DNA of 31,795 nucleotides from an uncultured Pseudomonadota bacterium (GTDB lineage: Bacteria > Pseudomonadota > Gammaproteobacteria > Burkholderiales > SG8-39): assembly GCA_903909415.1 (NCBI GenBank), contig CAIVVS010000031.1:1-31795 (forward strand). The letters run 5' to 3'. The translations under genes were made by a program, and so were the position numbers. How positions within the stretch are numbered: position 1 is the stretch's first letter; each line of letters opens with the position of its first letter. Under the pieces are notes generated by a model. It saw only the letters and a program-made list of their open reading frames with translations, made no database searches and was not told the origin of the DNA. Shown piece after piece: positions 1-8,421 of this stretch.

Positions 1-32
1 CGAGGCAAAACCGAACAGGAAGCGGGAAGACC

Positions 33-1157
33 ATGGGAGCAGGCAGGGGAATACGCGAGGTCGGCTACATCGATTGCGCCGGCGGCGGCCAGGTGACGAT
101 CCGGAACAACATCGCCTACATCGGCAACATGTCGGCGCCCGACGGCACGGTGATCTTCGACGTGAGCGACCCGAAGAACCCGCGAGAGCTCTCGCGCATG
201 GGGATGATCACCGGCACCCACTCGCACAAGGTGCGGGTCGAGGGCGACCTGATGGTCATCAACCGCGAGCGCAATCCCTACCAGCTGGGCGCGCCCGACG
301 CGTTCAAGGGTGGCCTGGGCATCTACGACGTGTCCGGCAAGGGCAAGCCCAAGCTGATCACCAACTGGGAAACCGAGGGCATGGGCGTGCACCGGTTCGA
401 CTTCGACGGCCGCTACGCCTACATCTCGCCCACGGTGAAGGGATACCTCGGCAACATCGTGATGATCCTCGACCTCGCCGACCCGGCGCGGCCGAAGGAA
501 GTCGGCCGCTGGTGGATGCCCGGCCAGTGGACCGAGGGCGGCGAGGTGCCGACCTGGGACAAGGCCGACCACAAGTGCCACCACCCGCTGCGCGTAGGCA
601 ACCGCCTGTACACCAGCTACTGGTTCGGCGGTTTCGTGATCCTGGACATCAGCGACATGAGCAAGCCGAAGTTCGTCTCCGGCTACGACACCAGCCCCCC
701 CTTCCCCTGGCCGACGCACACCGCCATCAAGGTGCCGTTCCAGGTGCAGGGCCGCGACATCCTGCTGGTGGCCGACGAGGACGTGGCCAAGAAGCGGGAC
801 TCCTACGGTTCCTTCCTGTGGCTGTTCGACATCTCCGACGAGACGCGGCCGGTGCCCTTCGCGAGCTACCAGGTCGACAGCGTGGACGGCACGCCGCAAC
901 CGCCCGAGACCGGCTGCCACCAGCCCTGCGAGATCATCACCAGCACCGAGATCCCGGTGGCCTGGTTCGCCAGCGGCCTGCGGGTGATCGACATCGCCAA
1001 GCCGCATGCCCCCAAGGAGGTCGCCTGGTACATGCCCGACGTGCAGTTCGGCGCCAAGCGCGTGTGCTCGAACGACGTGACCGTGGACGACCGCGGCCTG
1101 ATCTACCTGCTGGACCGGATCCGCGGCTGCTGGATCCTGGAGCGAACCACGGACTGA
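33..1157 (+). CDS. LVIVD-repeat beta-propeller protein
   Basis: Predicted 374-residue protein built of repeats resembling the LVIVD family (beta-propeller blades), seen as recurring 'vxdvSDPxxPxexg' units such as FDVSDPKNPREL, LDLADPARPKEV, LDISDMSKPKFV and IDIAKPHAPKEV. Histidine-rich spots recur (HSHK, DHKCHH, GCHQPC) and could bind metal, but this is inference. There is no signal peptide at the chosen start. The ATG has GGAAG-type ribosome-binding sequence just upstream, but the frame stays open to the window edge, so the gene could begin further left. It converges with the cupin gene (1182-1613, minus). The molecular function of the family is not established. Its place beside a purine catabolism block is suggestive only. 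Confidence 0.8.
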   Translation: MGAGRGIREVGYIDCAGGGQVTIRNNIAYIGNMSAPDGTVIFDVSDPKNPRELSRMGMITGTHSHKVRVEGDLMVINRERNPYQLGAPDAFKGGLGIYDVSGKGKPKLITNWETEGMGVHRFDFDGRYAYISPTVKGYLGNIVMILDLADPARPKEVGRWWMPGQWTEGGEVPTWDKADHKCHHPLRVGNRLYTSYWFGGFVILDISDMSKPKFVSGYDTSPPFPWPTHTAIKVPFQVQGRDILLVADEDVAKKRDSYGSFLWLFDISDETRPVPFASYQVDSVDGTPQPPETGCHQPCEIITSTEIPVAWFASGLRVIDIAKPHAPKEVAWYMPDVQFGAKRVCSNDVTVDDRGLIYLLDRIRGCWILERTTD

Positions 1158-1181
1158 CGAGCGCGCGACCGGCGGCCCCGC

Positions 1182-1613
1182 TCAGCCGGCCAGCACCGCA
1201 AGGTCCGCGGCATCCAGCGCGTCCGGCACGCCGCGCGTGATCAGCGCGGCGAAGTCCTCGTCCGGCACCATGGTGGTCAGGCAGTAGAGCCGTCCGCTGC
1301 CGGTGTTCTCCACCACGTGTTCCTCGCCCGCCTTCACCAGGAAGGAGTCGCCCCGGGCGATGGGGAACTCGCGCCCGCCGGCCTTCGCCACGCCGTTGCC
1401 GTGCAGCACGTAGAACAACTCGTCCGCGGCGCGGTGCGTATTGGGCGGCGTCTTCCCCCTCACGTCGAAGATCTCCACCACGGTGACGAAGCTCGTGCCC
1501 TCGGCGGCAGGGTCCGCCAGCAGCGCGAACTTGTTGGTGTCCGAGGCCTGGATGCGGAACACCCTGCAATCGGCGATGGAGCGGGCCCGCACTTTCGTTT
1601 CCCGGCCTTTCAT
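1182..1613 (-). CDS. Small cupin-domain protein
   Basis: 143-residue single-domain cupin. The core shows a first metal-binding-type motif around PPNTHRAADELFYVLHGNG and a second around GDSFLVKAGEEHVVEN, typical of small RmlC-like cupins that bind a metal or a small ligand. The frame is open further upstream, but the ATG at 1613 is the sensible start: it overlaps the stop of the upstream cysteine hydrolase as ATGA (1610-1613), a classical translational-coupling junction, and the residues before it look like an out-of-frame shadow. It is the last gene of the minus-strand run. A role as a small isomerase, dioxygenase or sensor for an N-heterocycle product is possible but cannot be assigned. Confidence 0.85.
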   Translation of the reverse strand: MKGRETKVRARSIADCRVFRIQASDTNKFALLADPAAEGTSFVTVVEIFDVRGKTPPNTHRAADELFYVLHGNGVAKAGGREFPIARGDSFLVKAGEEHVVENTGSGRLYCLTTMVPDEDFAALITRGVPDALDAADLAVLAG

Positions 1614-2422
1614 TTCCGGGCCTTCCTCGCCGGGCGCGTACCGCCCAGCGCCTTCAGCACGGCGGCGGAATCCACCACGCAGCCGAAGCAGGTGCGCACG
1701 TTGTACAGCGTGGCCTGCATGCAGTAGCCGGGCGAGGTGGTCGCGCTGCAGTCCTCCACCAGGATGGTGTCGTAGCCCAGGAAGTTCGCGTCCATCAGTG
1801 TGGCCAGCACGCACTGGTCGGCGTTGACGCCGCCGAACAGCAAGGTGGTGATGCCCAGGTTCCTGAGGATGCTGTCCAGCTCGGTGTCCCAGAACCCGCT
1901 CATGCGGAACTTGTCCACGCGCAGGTCAGCCGGCGCGATGCGCAGCTCGTCCACCACGGCCGCCGCCCAGCTGTCCTTCTGCAGCACGCGTGCTCCGCGC
2001 CCCATGCCGCGCTTCAGCGCGTCACCCAGCCCGGTGCTTCGCCCGTCGGGATTGTAGACATGCAGCAGTGCGGGGCTCAGGTTGGCGCGGTCTGGCCGGT
2101 TGCCCCAGTTGACCCAGACCACCGGCACGTCCGCGCCACGCAACCTGGGCAGCAGGCGCGACAGCGGCGCGATCGGCGAGCGCGCGCCGGACACGTCCAC
2201 GCCGATGGACGCGAGCCATCCGTCCGGATGGCAGAAGTCGTTCTGCATGTCGATGACCACCATCGCCGTCTTGGCGAGGTCGAGCTCGATCGCCTGCGGC
2301 GTGGCGGCGATGCGCGCGCGGCGCACCGGCCGCGCCGCACGGGTCATGTCCAGGGTATGCGCATCCACCCGCCACTGGTTGCCGGGCCGCGCGCCCAACG
2401 GCCGCCTGGAAGAGGCGGCCAT
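1610..2422 (-). CDS. Isochorismatase-fold cysteine hydrolase (C-N amidohydrolase)
   Basis: 270 residues. The isochorismatase-like cysteine hydrolase triad is readable: Asp58 in VVIDMQNDF, Lys171 in VDKFRMSGF and Cys204 in GGVNADQCVLATLMD. With a Cys nucleophile, members act on amides or ureides (N-carbamoylsarcosine amidase, RutB ureidoacrylate hydrolase, biuret hydrolase, nicotinamidase). The N-terminal ~45 residues are an extension before the domain. The start at 2422 has GGGGAAG about 8 bases upstream. It lies downstream of the ABC ATPase and permease and is coupled to the cupin by ATGA. The context suggests hydrolysis of a ureide or carbamoyl product from purine or pyrimidine breakdown. 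The exact substrate is unknown; a biuret- or ureidoacrylate-like compound is only a guess. Confidence 0.88.
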   Translation of the reverse strand: MAASSRRPLGARPGNQWRVDAHTLDMTRAARPVRRARIAATPQAIELDLAKTAMVVIDMQNDFCHPDGWLASIGVDVSGARSPIAPLSRLLPRLRGADVPVVWVNWGNRPDRANLSPALLHVYNPDGRSTGLGDALKRGMGRGARVLQKDSWAAAVVDELRIAPADLRVDKFRMSGFWDTELDSILRNLGITTLLFGGVNADQCVLATLMDANFLGYDTILVEDCSATTSPGYCMQATLYNVRTCFGCVVDSAAVLKALGGTRPARKARK

Positions 2423-2540
2423 CAGTTCGGCTTCCCCAGGTGCTCCCCCGCCTTGCTGCCGCGCATGCCGGCCATGACGGTCGGCGCGCCGCGTGCCGGC
2501 ATGCTGCCGGCCCGGGGGCGCGATGCGGGACCTGCCGGGC

Positions 2541-3344
2541 TCATGAGTCCGCCACCATCTCGCTTTCGTGCCAGTTGCCCAGCGCCAGCCGGGACAGCAC
2601 CACCATCAGCAGGAACAGCAGCACGCCGGTCACCGTGATCAGGAACAGCGCCGCGAACAAGCGCGGGATGTTGATCTGGAAACCGGCCTGCAGGATCTGG
2701 TAGGCCAGGCCCGCGGCATTGCCGCCGGTGCCCGCCACGAACTCGGCCACGACCGCGCCGATCAGCGCCAGCCCGCTGGAGATGCGCAGCCCGCCGAAGA
2801 AATACGGCAGCGCCGAGGGGATGCGCAGGCGCAGCAGGGTTTGCATACGCGTGGCCTTGTTCATGCGGAACAGGTTGACCAGGCCCGGATTGACGCTGCG
2901 CAGGCCGAGCGTGGTGTTGGAGATGATGGGGAACAGCGCGACGATGGTCGCGCAGATGGTGAGTGCCGCGTCCGGGCTCTTGACCCAGATGATGATCAGC
3001 GGCGCGATCGCCACCACCGGCGTGACCTGCAGCAGCACCGCGTAGGGGAACAGGGACATCTCGATCCAGCGGCTCTGCACGAACAGGAAGGCCACCAGCG
3101 TCCCCAGCAGCACCGCCCAGAAGAAGGCGAGGAAGGTGACCTTGAGCGTGATCATCAGCGAGGAGAACAGCAGCACGCGGTCGGCGACGAGGGTCTCGAA
3201 CACCAGCACCGGCGAGGGAACCAGGTACTTGGGCACCTCCAGCGCGAGGACGATGACGTGCCAGGCCAGCAGGATCACCACGCCGATGGCCACCGGCATG
3301 GCCACGCGCAGGAAGCGGGGGTCCTGCACCAGCGGCGCGGCCAT
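2541..3344 (-). CDS. ABC transporter permease, SsuC/TauC/ThiX type
   Basis: 267-residue inner-membrane protein with about six hydrophobic segments, the first being VAIGVVILLAWHVIVLAL. The cytoplasmic loop that contacts the ATPase is of the BPD_transp_1 type (about residues 160-180, LFRMNKATRMQTLLRLRIPS). The family moves sulfonates, nitrate, riboflavin/thiamine precursors or nucleobase-like compounds. Its ATG shares one base with the ATPase stop (TGATG at 3342-3346), and GGGAGG lies just upstream inside the ATPase gene, so the two are translated together. No binding protein is encoded next to it on this strand. One of the three NMT1-like binding proteins at 12647, 15011 or 19426 may supply it. 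Confidence 0.92.
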   Translation of the reverse strand: MAAPLVQDPRFLRVAMPVAIGVVILLAWHVIVLALEVPKYLVPSPVLVFETLVADRVLLFSSLMITLKVTFLAFFWAVLLGTLVAFLFVQSRWIEMSLFPYAVLLQVTPVVAIAPLIIIWVKSPDAALTICATIVALFPIISNTTLGLRSVNPGLVNLFRMNKATRMQTLLRLRIPSALPYFFGGLRISSGLALIGAVVAEFVAGTGGNAAGLAYQILQAGFQINIPRLFAALFLITVTGVLLFLLMVVLSRLALGNWHESEMVADS

Positions 3345-4156
3345 CAGCCCTCCCGCGCCCCGGCGTCGCTCGCCTCGGCCAGCAGCTCCGAGAGCTCCTT
3401 GCAGTAGGCGGCGAACTTCTGCGTGACCCTGAACGATTCATCGCGCGGGTGCGGTTCGTCGATCACGACTTCCCTGAGGATCCTCCCGGGCCGCGCGGCC
3501 ATCACCACCACGCGCGTGGACAGGAACACCGCCTCGTAGATGCTGTGGGTGACGAACATCACGGTGAGCTTCTTCTCCCACCACAGGCGGATCAGGTCCG
3601 CATCGAGCCGGTTGCGGGTGATCTCGTCCAGCGCGCCGAAGGGCTCGTCCATCAGCAGCAGGTTGGGCTCGGTGACCAGCGCGCGCGCGATCGACGCGCG
3701 CATCTGCATGCCGCCCGAAAGCTCGCGCGGGTAGCTGGCGGCGAACCCCTCCAGGCCGACCAGCCGCAGCGCGGCGTCCACCCGGGAGTCCGCCTCGGCG
3801 CGCGGCACGCCGGCGAGGTCCAGCGGCAGGCGCACGTTGCCGCGCACCCGCGCCCAGGGCATCAGCGTGGCCTCCTGGAACACGAACACCAGCTTGCGCC
3901 CCGCCTCGCCGACCGCGTCGAAGCCGCCATGCCACCAGCGCAGCCGGCCAGCGGTGGCCGAGATCAGGTTGGCGACCATCTTCAGCAGCGTGGACTTGCC
4001 GCAGCCGGAGGGCCCGAGCAGCGTCACGAACTCCCCGGGCTGGACCGTGAGGTTGATCCGCTCCAGCGCGCGGGTGCCGTTCGGGTAGGTCTTCTCCGCG
4101 GACAGCACTTCGACGACCGGCGCTGCGGGCGTCTCCACGTTGTCGGCTGCGTTCAT
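3344..4156 (-). CDS. ABC transporter ATP-binding protein, SsuB/TauB type
   Basis: Cytoplasmic ATPase of about 270 residues driving the permease encoded next to it. Walker A is GPSGCGKST, the Q-loop is VFQEATLMPW, the ABC signature is LSGGMQMRASIARAL, Walker B is LLLMDEPFGALD, and the switch histidine is in MFVTHS. The frame is open to 4228, but the extra residues are not ABC-like. The ATG at 4156 (MNAADNV) is preferred and an ATG at 4165 is an alternative; neither has a strong ribosome-binding site. A 108-base gap separates it from guaD. The family typically serves sulfonate, nitrate, taurine or NMT1-like importers. Confidence 0.93.
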   Translation of the reverse strand: MNAADNVETPAAPVVEVLSAEKTYPNGTRALERINLTVQPGEFVTLLGPSGCGKSTLLKMVANLISATAGRLRWWHGGFDAVGEAGRKLVFVFQEATLMPWARVRGNVRLPLDLAGVPRAEADSRVDAALRLVGLEGFAASYPRELSGGMQMRASIARALVTEPNLLLMDEPFGALDEITRNRLDADLIRLWWEKKLTVMFVTHSIYEAVFLSTRVVVMAARPGRILREVVIDEPHPRDESFRVTQKFAAYCKELSELLAEASDAGAREG

Positions 4157-4264
4157 GGCGCCCATTCTAACCGCCGCGAACCGGGTGGCAGGCAGCAGCG
4201 CTGCGCGCCCGCACTTGGTGCGCGGCACGCGTGTACCCGCACCACGCCAGCGCCGGGCCGCGGT

Positions 4265-5593
4265 TCAGGAATCCGGCCGACGCCAGGCGGGCTCGCCGAG
4301 CAACCAGGTTTCCGCCACTGCACGGTCGTCTCCCAGCACCATCAGCGCGAACACCAGTTCCTCGAACGAGTCGCAGCGGGCGGTGCGGCGCGCGAGCAGC
4401 GGCGTGGCCGCCGGATCCAGCACGACGAAGTCCGCCTCGCGCCCGGGCTGGAAGCTCCCGATGCTGGCATCCAGCGCCAGCGCGCGCGCGCCGCCCAGGG
4501 TCGCCAGGTACAGCGCGTCCCACGCCCCCAGCGGCCAGCCGCCCAGGCGCGCCACCTTGTAGGCCTCGTGCATGGTGGCGAGCATCGAGAATGAGGTGCC
4601 GCCACCCACGTCGGTCGCCAGCCCCACCAGCATGCCGGCCTTGCGCGCCGCCGCGCCGTCGAACAGGCCGCTGCCGAGGAAGGTGTTGGAGGTAGGGCAG
4701 AAGGCCGCCGCCGTGCCGGTGGCCGCCATGCGCGCGCGGTCGTGTTCGTCCAGCCAGATGCAGTGCGCGTAGACCGCGCGCGGCCGCAGCAGCCCGAAAC
4801 GGTCGTAGACGTCGAGGTAGCTCCGGTGCCCGGGGAACAGGCCGGCGATCCACGCGACCTCGTCGCGGTTCTCGGCGACGTGCGACTGCAAGTGCACGTC
4901 GGGATGACCGGCCGCGAGGCGGGCGGCGGCCTCCAGCTGCGCGGCCGTGGAGGTGCCGGCGAAGCGCGGCGTGATCGCGTAACCCAGCCGGCCGCGACCG
5001 TGCCAGCGCCGGATCAGCGCCAGGCTGTCGGCTTCCGAGGACTGCGCCGTGTCGCGCAGGAACGGCGGGCAGTTGGCGTCCATCATCACCTTGCCCGCGA
5101 CCAGCCGCATGCGCCGCGCGAGCGCCTGTTCGAACAAGGCATCCACCGACTGCGGATGGACGGTGCAGAAAGCCAGTGCGCTGGTGGTGCCGTTGCGCAG
5201 CAGCTGGTCGATGAAGAACCCGGCGACGTCGGCGGCATGCGCCGGGTCGGCGAACTCGGCCTCGGCCGGGAAGGTGTAGCGCTCCAGCCAGCCGAGCAGG
5301 GACTCGCCGCCCGAGGCGATGACGTCGGTCTGGGCGTAGTGGACGTGGGTGTCGATGAAGCCCGGGACGATGAGCCTGCGTCCGAGGTGCACGACATCCG
5401 CGTCCGGGTGGCGGGCGAGCACCTCCCCCGCCTCGCCGCATTCGACCACGCGCCCGTCACGCACCACCAGCGCCCCGTCCTCGTGCGCCCGGACCGCGTG
5501 TTCGGCGCCTGCCGCGGCGGGATCGGCGATGCAGTGGGCAATCCGCCCGCGGAAGGCGCGCGCCCGCGCGCCCGGGTGCGGGTTCGTGGTCAC
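4265..5593 (-). CDS. guaD: Guanine deaminase (amidohydrolase superfamily)
   Basis: 442-residue cytosolic zinc enzyme converting guanine to xanthine and ammonia. The metal ligands are visible: His83 and His85 in PGFIDTHVHYAQTD, a histidine in QSHVAEN, one in YAHCIWLD, and the aspartate in ATDVGGGTSFSML. Guanine-binding elements typical of GuaD (PRFAGTST, FCPTSNTFLGSG) are present, and the length is normal for bacterial GuaD. The start is GTG at 5593 with GGAGG 5 bases upstream. It sits 22 bases after puuD and in the same run as xdhABC, so its product xanthine feeds directly into xanthine dehydrogenase. This is one of the most secure functional calls in the window. Confidence 0.96.
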   Translation of the reverse strand: MTTNPHPGARARAFRGRIAHCIADPAAAGAEHAVRAHEDGALVVRDGRVVECGEAGEVLARHPDADVVHLGRRLIVPGFIDTHVHYAQTDVIASGGESLLGWLERYTFPAEAEFADPAHAADVAGFFIDQLLRNGTTSALAFCTVHPQSVDALFEQALARRMRLVAGKVMMDANCPPFLRDTAQSSEADSLALIRRWHGRGRLGYAITPRFAGTSTAAQLEAAARLAAGHPDVHLQSHVAENRDEVAWIAGLFPGHRSYLDVYDRFGLLRPRAVYAHCIWLDEHDRARMAATGTAAAFCPTSNTFLGSGLFDGAAARKAGMLVGLATDVGGGTSFSMLATMHEAYKVARLGGWPLGAWDALYLATLGGARALALDASIGSFQPGREADFVVLDPAATPLLARRTARCDSFEELVFALMVLGDDRAVAETWLLGEPAWRRPDS

Positions 5594-5615
5594 GCCGTCC
5601 TCCGGCGACCGCGCA

Positions 5616-6788
5616 TCAGTCGGTGCGCGCGCCCTGCGCGACCCAGCGCCCGATCAGCTCGCGCTCCTCATCGGTGATGCCGGTGAGGTTGCCCGGCGGC
5701 ATCACCTTGCCGGACACGACCTGCTGGTTGATGCGCGCGGCCAGCGTGCGCACGCGGTCCGGCGTGTCCAGCATGATGTTGCCCGGCGGCTGCGCGAATC
5801 CCGGCTGCGTGGGCACCGGCGAATGGCAGCTCACGCAGCGCGCATCCATCACCTTGCGCACCTGCGCAAACGACACCGCCTCGCCCGCCTTGGGCGCCGC
5901 GGGCGCGATCAGCCAGGCCACCAGCAGCATCAGCAGCAGCGCCGCGACGGGGTAGCCCGGCGCGATGCGGCCCTTGTGGCGCAGGTTGAAGAAGTGGCGC
6001 ACCAGCACCGCCGCCGCGCCCAGGGCCGCGAGCACCAGCCAGGCGTGCTTGTGACCGTAGGTCATCGGGTAGTGGTTGCTGATCATGATCAGCAGCACCG
6101 GCAGCGTGAAGTAGTTGTTGTGCACGCTGCGGCGCTTGCCGTCGATGCCGGGCGCGGGATCGGGAACCTGCCCGGCCTTGATCGCCTCGACCATCTTGCG
6201 CTGGCCCGGGATGATCACGAAGAACACGCTCCAGACCATGATGGTGCCGATCACCGCGCCGACGTGGATGTAGGCCGCGCGCGCCGAGAACAGCTGCTGG
6301 AAGCCCCAGGCCGCCGCCACCAGCAGCAGGTAGATCACCACGCCCAGCGCCCTGTCGTTGCGGATGAAGCGGCACAGCAGGTCGTACACCACCCAGCCCG
6401 CCACCAGGCTGCCGGCGCTGATCGCGATCGCCGTGCCGGGGCTCAGGTCGGCCACCGACTTGTCGATCAGCCAGGCGCTCGCGCCCCACCAGTAGACGAT
6501 GCCGAGCAGCAGGGTGCCGCTGATCCAGGTCCAGTAGGCCTCCCACTTGAACCAGTGCAGGGTCTCGGGAATGACCTCGGGGCCGACCAGGTACTTCTGC
6601 TTGTGGTAGAAGCCGCCGCCGTGTACCGACCAGACCTCGCCGTAGATGCGCTTGTTCGGGCCCTGGTAGGGCTCCAGGTGGTTGTCCAGCCAGATGAAGT
6701 AGAACGAAGCGCCGATCCAGGCGATGCCGGTGATGATGTGCAGCCAGCGCGCGAGCATGGCCAGCCAATCGACGATGTAGGCTTCCAA
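5616..6788 (-). CDS. puuD: Membrane urate hydroxylase with C-terminal cytochrome c
   Basis: 390 residues. The N-terminal ~295 residues are the multi-helix urate oxidase N-terminal domain (opening WLHIITGIAWIGASFYFIWL), followed by one c-type cytochrome domain with heme motif CVSCH at about 318-322 and a likely axial Met near 363 (GKVMPPGN). PuuD oxidises urate to 5-hydroxyisourate and passes electrons to the respiratory chain instead of making H2O2. Start: the frame opens with TTG at 6788, which gives the expected family N-terminus MEAYIVDW; the first ATG would remove ten residues. It is downstream of the DUF2165 gene and just before guaD. It takes the urate made by XdhAB. HIU hydrolase and OHCU decarboxylase, normally the next steps, are not in the window. 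Confidence 0.95.
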   Translation of the reverse strand: MEAYIVDWLAMLARWLHIITGIAWIGASFYFIWLDNHLEPYQGPNKRIYGEVWSVHGGGFYHKQKYLVGPEVIPETLHWFKWEAYWTWISGTLLLGIVYWWGASAWLIDKSVADLSPGTAIAISAGSLVAGWVVYDLLCRFIRNDRALGVVIYLLLVAAAWGFQQLFSARAAYIHVGAVIGTIMVWSVFFVIIPGQRKMVEAIKAGQVPDPAPGIDGKRRSVHNNYFTLPVLLIMISNHYPMTYGHKHAWLVLAALGAAAVLVRHFFNLRHKGRIAPGYPVAALLLMLLVAWLIAPAAPKAGEAVSFAQVRKVMDARCVSCHSPVPTQPGFAQPPGNIMLDTPDRVRTLAARINQQVVSGKVMPPGNLTGITDEERELIGRWVAQGARTD

Positions 6789-6842
6789 TTGAGCGTTCCC
6801 GTAGTCGTGGTCGTTGGGCGGAGCAGGGCCCGATGATACCCC

Positions 6843-6861
6843 GCGGACCGGCGCGGTCCGC
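6843..6861 (-). other. Intercistronic hairpin between DUF2165 gene and puuD
   Basis: Perfect 7-bp inverted repeat GCGGACC / GGTCCGC with a five-base loop in the 78-base gap ahead of puuD. No T-run follows in either direction, so it is more likely an RNA-stability or partial-attenuation element than an intrinsic terminator. Confidence 0.45.
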
Positions 6862-6866
6862 CCGCC

Positions 6867-7367
6867 TCAGGCCGGCTGCATGAGCACCACCAGCGCGATG
6901 CCGATGGCGGTGTAGAACATGAAGGCCGATTGCCTGCCGTTCCAGCGATCGGACTGCCAGGATGCGAACCACTGCCCGCCCGCGATCATGAAGCCCCCGA
7001 ACCAGACGCAGAATCCCAGCAGGAGGCCGGCGTAGGCCGCGGATTTCGCGGCCTCGAACGCCGGCGCGGGCGCACCCAGCGCCATGGCCATGCGGGCGGC
7101 GCCGGCCAGGCACAGCAGCGCGACCAGCGCCTCGGCCAGCACCACCATCACGAAGGCCAGCCGGTGGAACCATTCCGCATGGATCGCGCGGCTGCGCAGC
7201 CGGCTCTGCGGATGCACCGTGTCCATCGACAGCACGTGGCGCACGAACTCGAAGTTGGTGCGCGGGTCGGCGACATTGTTCCACGCCACCGACAGCGCGA
7301 ACAGGCCGACCTGCCCGACCAGCAGCAACTGGGCGATTCGCACCACGGGCCAGCCCGCCTCAGGCAA
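6867..7367 (-). CDS. DUF2165 family small integral membrane protein
   Basis: 166 residues with four predicted transmembrane segments (about residues 10-28, 70-92, 108-130 and 145-164). The motif NNVADPRTNFEFVRHVLSMDT matches the DUF2165 signature. No enzymatic role is established for the family. It overlaps the end of xdhC by 8 bases if translation starts at the TTG (7367), which has GGGAG about 7 bases upstream; the paired GTG codons at 7341-7346 are alternatives. Its place between xdhC and puuD suggests a role in the membrane step of urate oxidation or in purine transport, but this is inference from position. Confidence 0.85.
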   Translation of the reverse strand: MPEAGWPVVRIAQLLLVGQVGLFALSVAWNNVADPRTNFEFVRHVLSMDTVHPQSRLRSRAIHAEWFHRLAFVMVVLAEALVALLCLAGAARMAMALGAPAPAFEAAKSAAYAGLLLGFCVWFGGFMIAGGQWFASWQSDRWNGRQSAFMFYTAIGIALVVLMQPA

Positions 7368-8421
7368 GCGCGGCTCCCGGGACGGCCCGGGGCGTTGCCG
7401 CCGGCCGCGCGGCGCGCAACTGCATCAGCTGCGCGGCCACCGCCACCGCGATCACGCCCGGCTCCTTGCCGGTGACCCCGGGGATGCCGATCGGGCAGGT
7501 CATGCGCGCCACCAGCGCCGCATCCAGGCCGCGCGCCGCGAAGCGCTGCTCGAAGCGCACGCGCTTGGTGCCCGACCCGATCAGGCCGAGGTAGGCGAAG
7601 TCGCCGCGCCGCAGGATGCGCTCGCACAGGTCCTGGTCCAGCGCATGGCTGTGGGTCATCACCAGGAAGGCGGTGCCGGGCGCGGCGCGCGCGACCTCGT
7701 CCTGCGGGTCGTCGGCAAGCCGCTTGCGCACGTTGCCGGCGGCGTCGGCGGGGAATTCCGCTTCGCGGCTGTCCACCCAGGTGAGCGACACCGGCAACTC
7801 GCCCAGCACCCGGGCCAGCGCGCGGCCGACATGGCCGGCGCCGAACAGCATGACCTCGAAGGCCGGCAGCGCGACGCGCTCCAGCAACACCCCGTCGGCC
7901 ATCAGCGCGCCGGCCTGCGCGTCTTCAAGCAGCGCCAACGCAGCCGCACGGTGCTGTGCCGGCAGCGGCCCGGCCACGCCGTCGGCGCAGCCTGCATCCC
8001 GGCGCGAGAACACGCGCGGTCGCTCGCCACCGTCCAGCCAGGTGGCGAGCAGCGCCGGCGGGTGCCCGGCGAGCGCGGCGTCCAGGTCATCCAGCATCGC
8101 CAGGCCCGCCGCGGCGTCCTGCGGCAGGAAGCGCTCCATCACCAGCCAGGTCGCGCCACCGCAGCACTGCCCGAGGCTGGGCCCGAGCGGGAAGCGGTAC
8201 TGGGCGATGCGCGCGCCCTCGCCGGCGAGCATCCCGCGCGCCAGTTCGAGGGCCTTGAACTCCAGGTTGCCGCCGCCCACCGTGCCGTGCATCGCATCGG
8301 CCGAAACCAGCATGCGCGTGCCCGGCTCGCGCGGGATGGAGCCGCGCACGCCGGCCACCACCACGCTGGCGCAGGGCGTGCCTGCGGCGAGCCAGGCGCG
8401 CAGTTCGCGCATCCATTCCAT
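7360..8421 (-). CDS. xdhC: Xanthine dehydrogenase maturation factor XdhC
   Basis: 353 residues. XdhC binds the molybdenum cofactor, promotes its sulfuration and inserts it into XdhB; it is not a subunit of the mature enzyme. An N-terminal XdhC/CoxI domain shows RGSIPREPGTRMLV, GTVGGGNLE and GQCCGGA (about 85-90). The C-terminal Rossmann-like domain has MLFGAGHVGRAL (about 190-202) and ends with the IGSGTKRVRFEQR and CPIGIPGVTGKEP motifs. Its ATG shares one base with the xdhB stop (TGATG, 8419-8423), with AGGAG-type sequence immediately upstream, so it is translationally coupled to its client subunit. The downstream DUF2165 gene overlaps its end. Confidence 0.96.
   Translation of the reverse strand: MEWMRELRAWLAAGTPCASVVVAGVRGSIPREPGTRMLVSADAMHGTVGGGNLEFKALELARGMLAGEGARIAQYRFPLGPSLGQCCGGATWLVMERFLPQDAAAGLAMLDDLDAALAGHPPALLATWLDGGERPRVFSRRDAGCADGVAGPLPAQHRAAALALLEDAQAGALMADGVLLERVALPAFEVMLFGAGHVGRALARVLGELPVSLTWVDSREAEFPADAAGNVRKRLADDPQDEVARAAPGTAFLVMTHSHALDQDLCERILRRGDFAYLGLIGSGTKRVRFEQRFAARGLDAALVARMTCPIGIPGVTGKEPGVIAVAVAAQLMQLRAARPAATPRAVPGAALA

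Noticed and set aside
4195..4204. 10-bp palindrome GCAGCGCTGC between guaD and the ABC ATPase
   Set aside because: Short, without a loop or flanking features, and expected by chance at this base composition.
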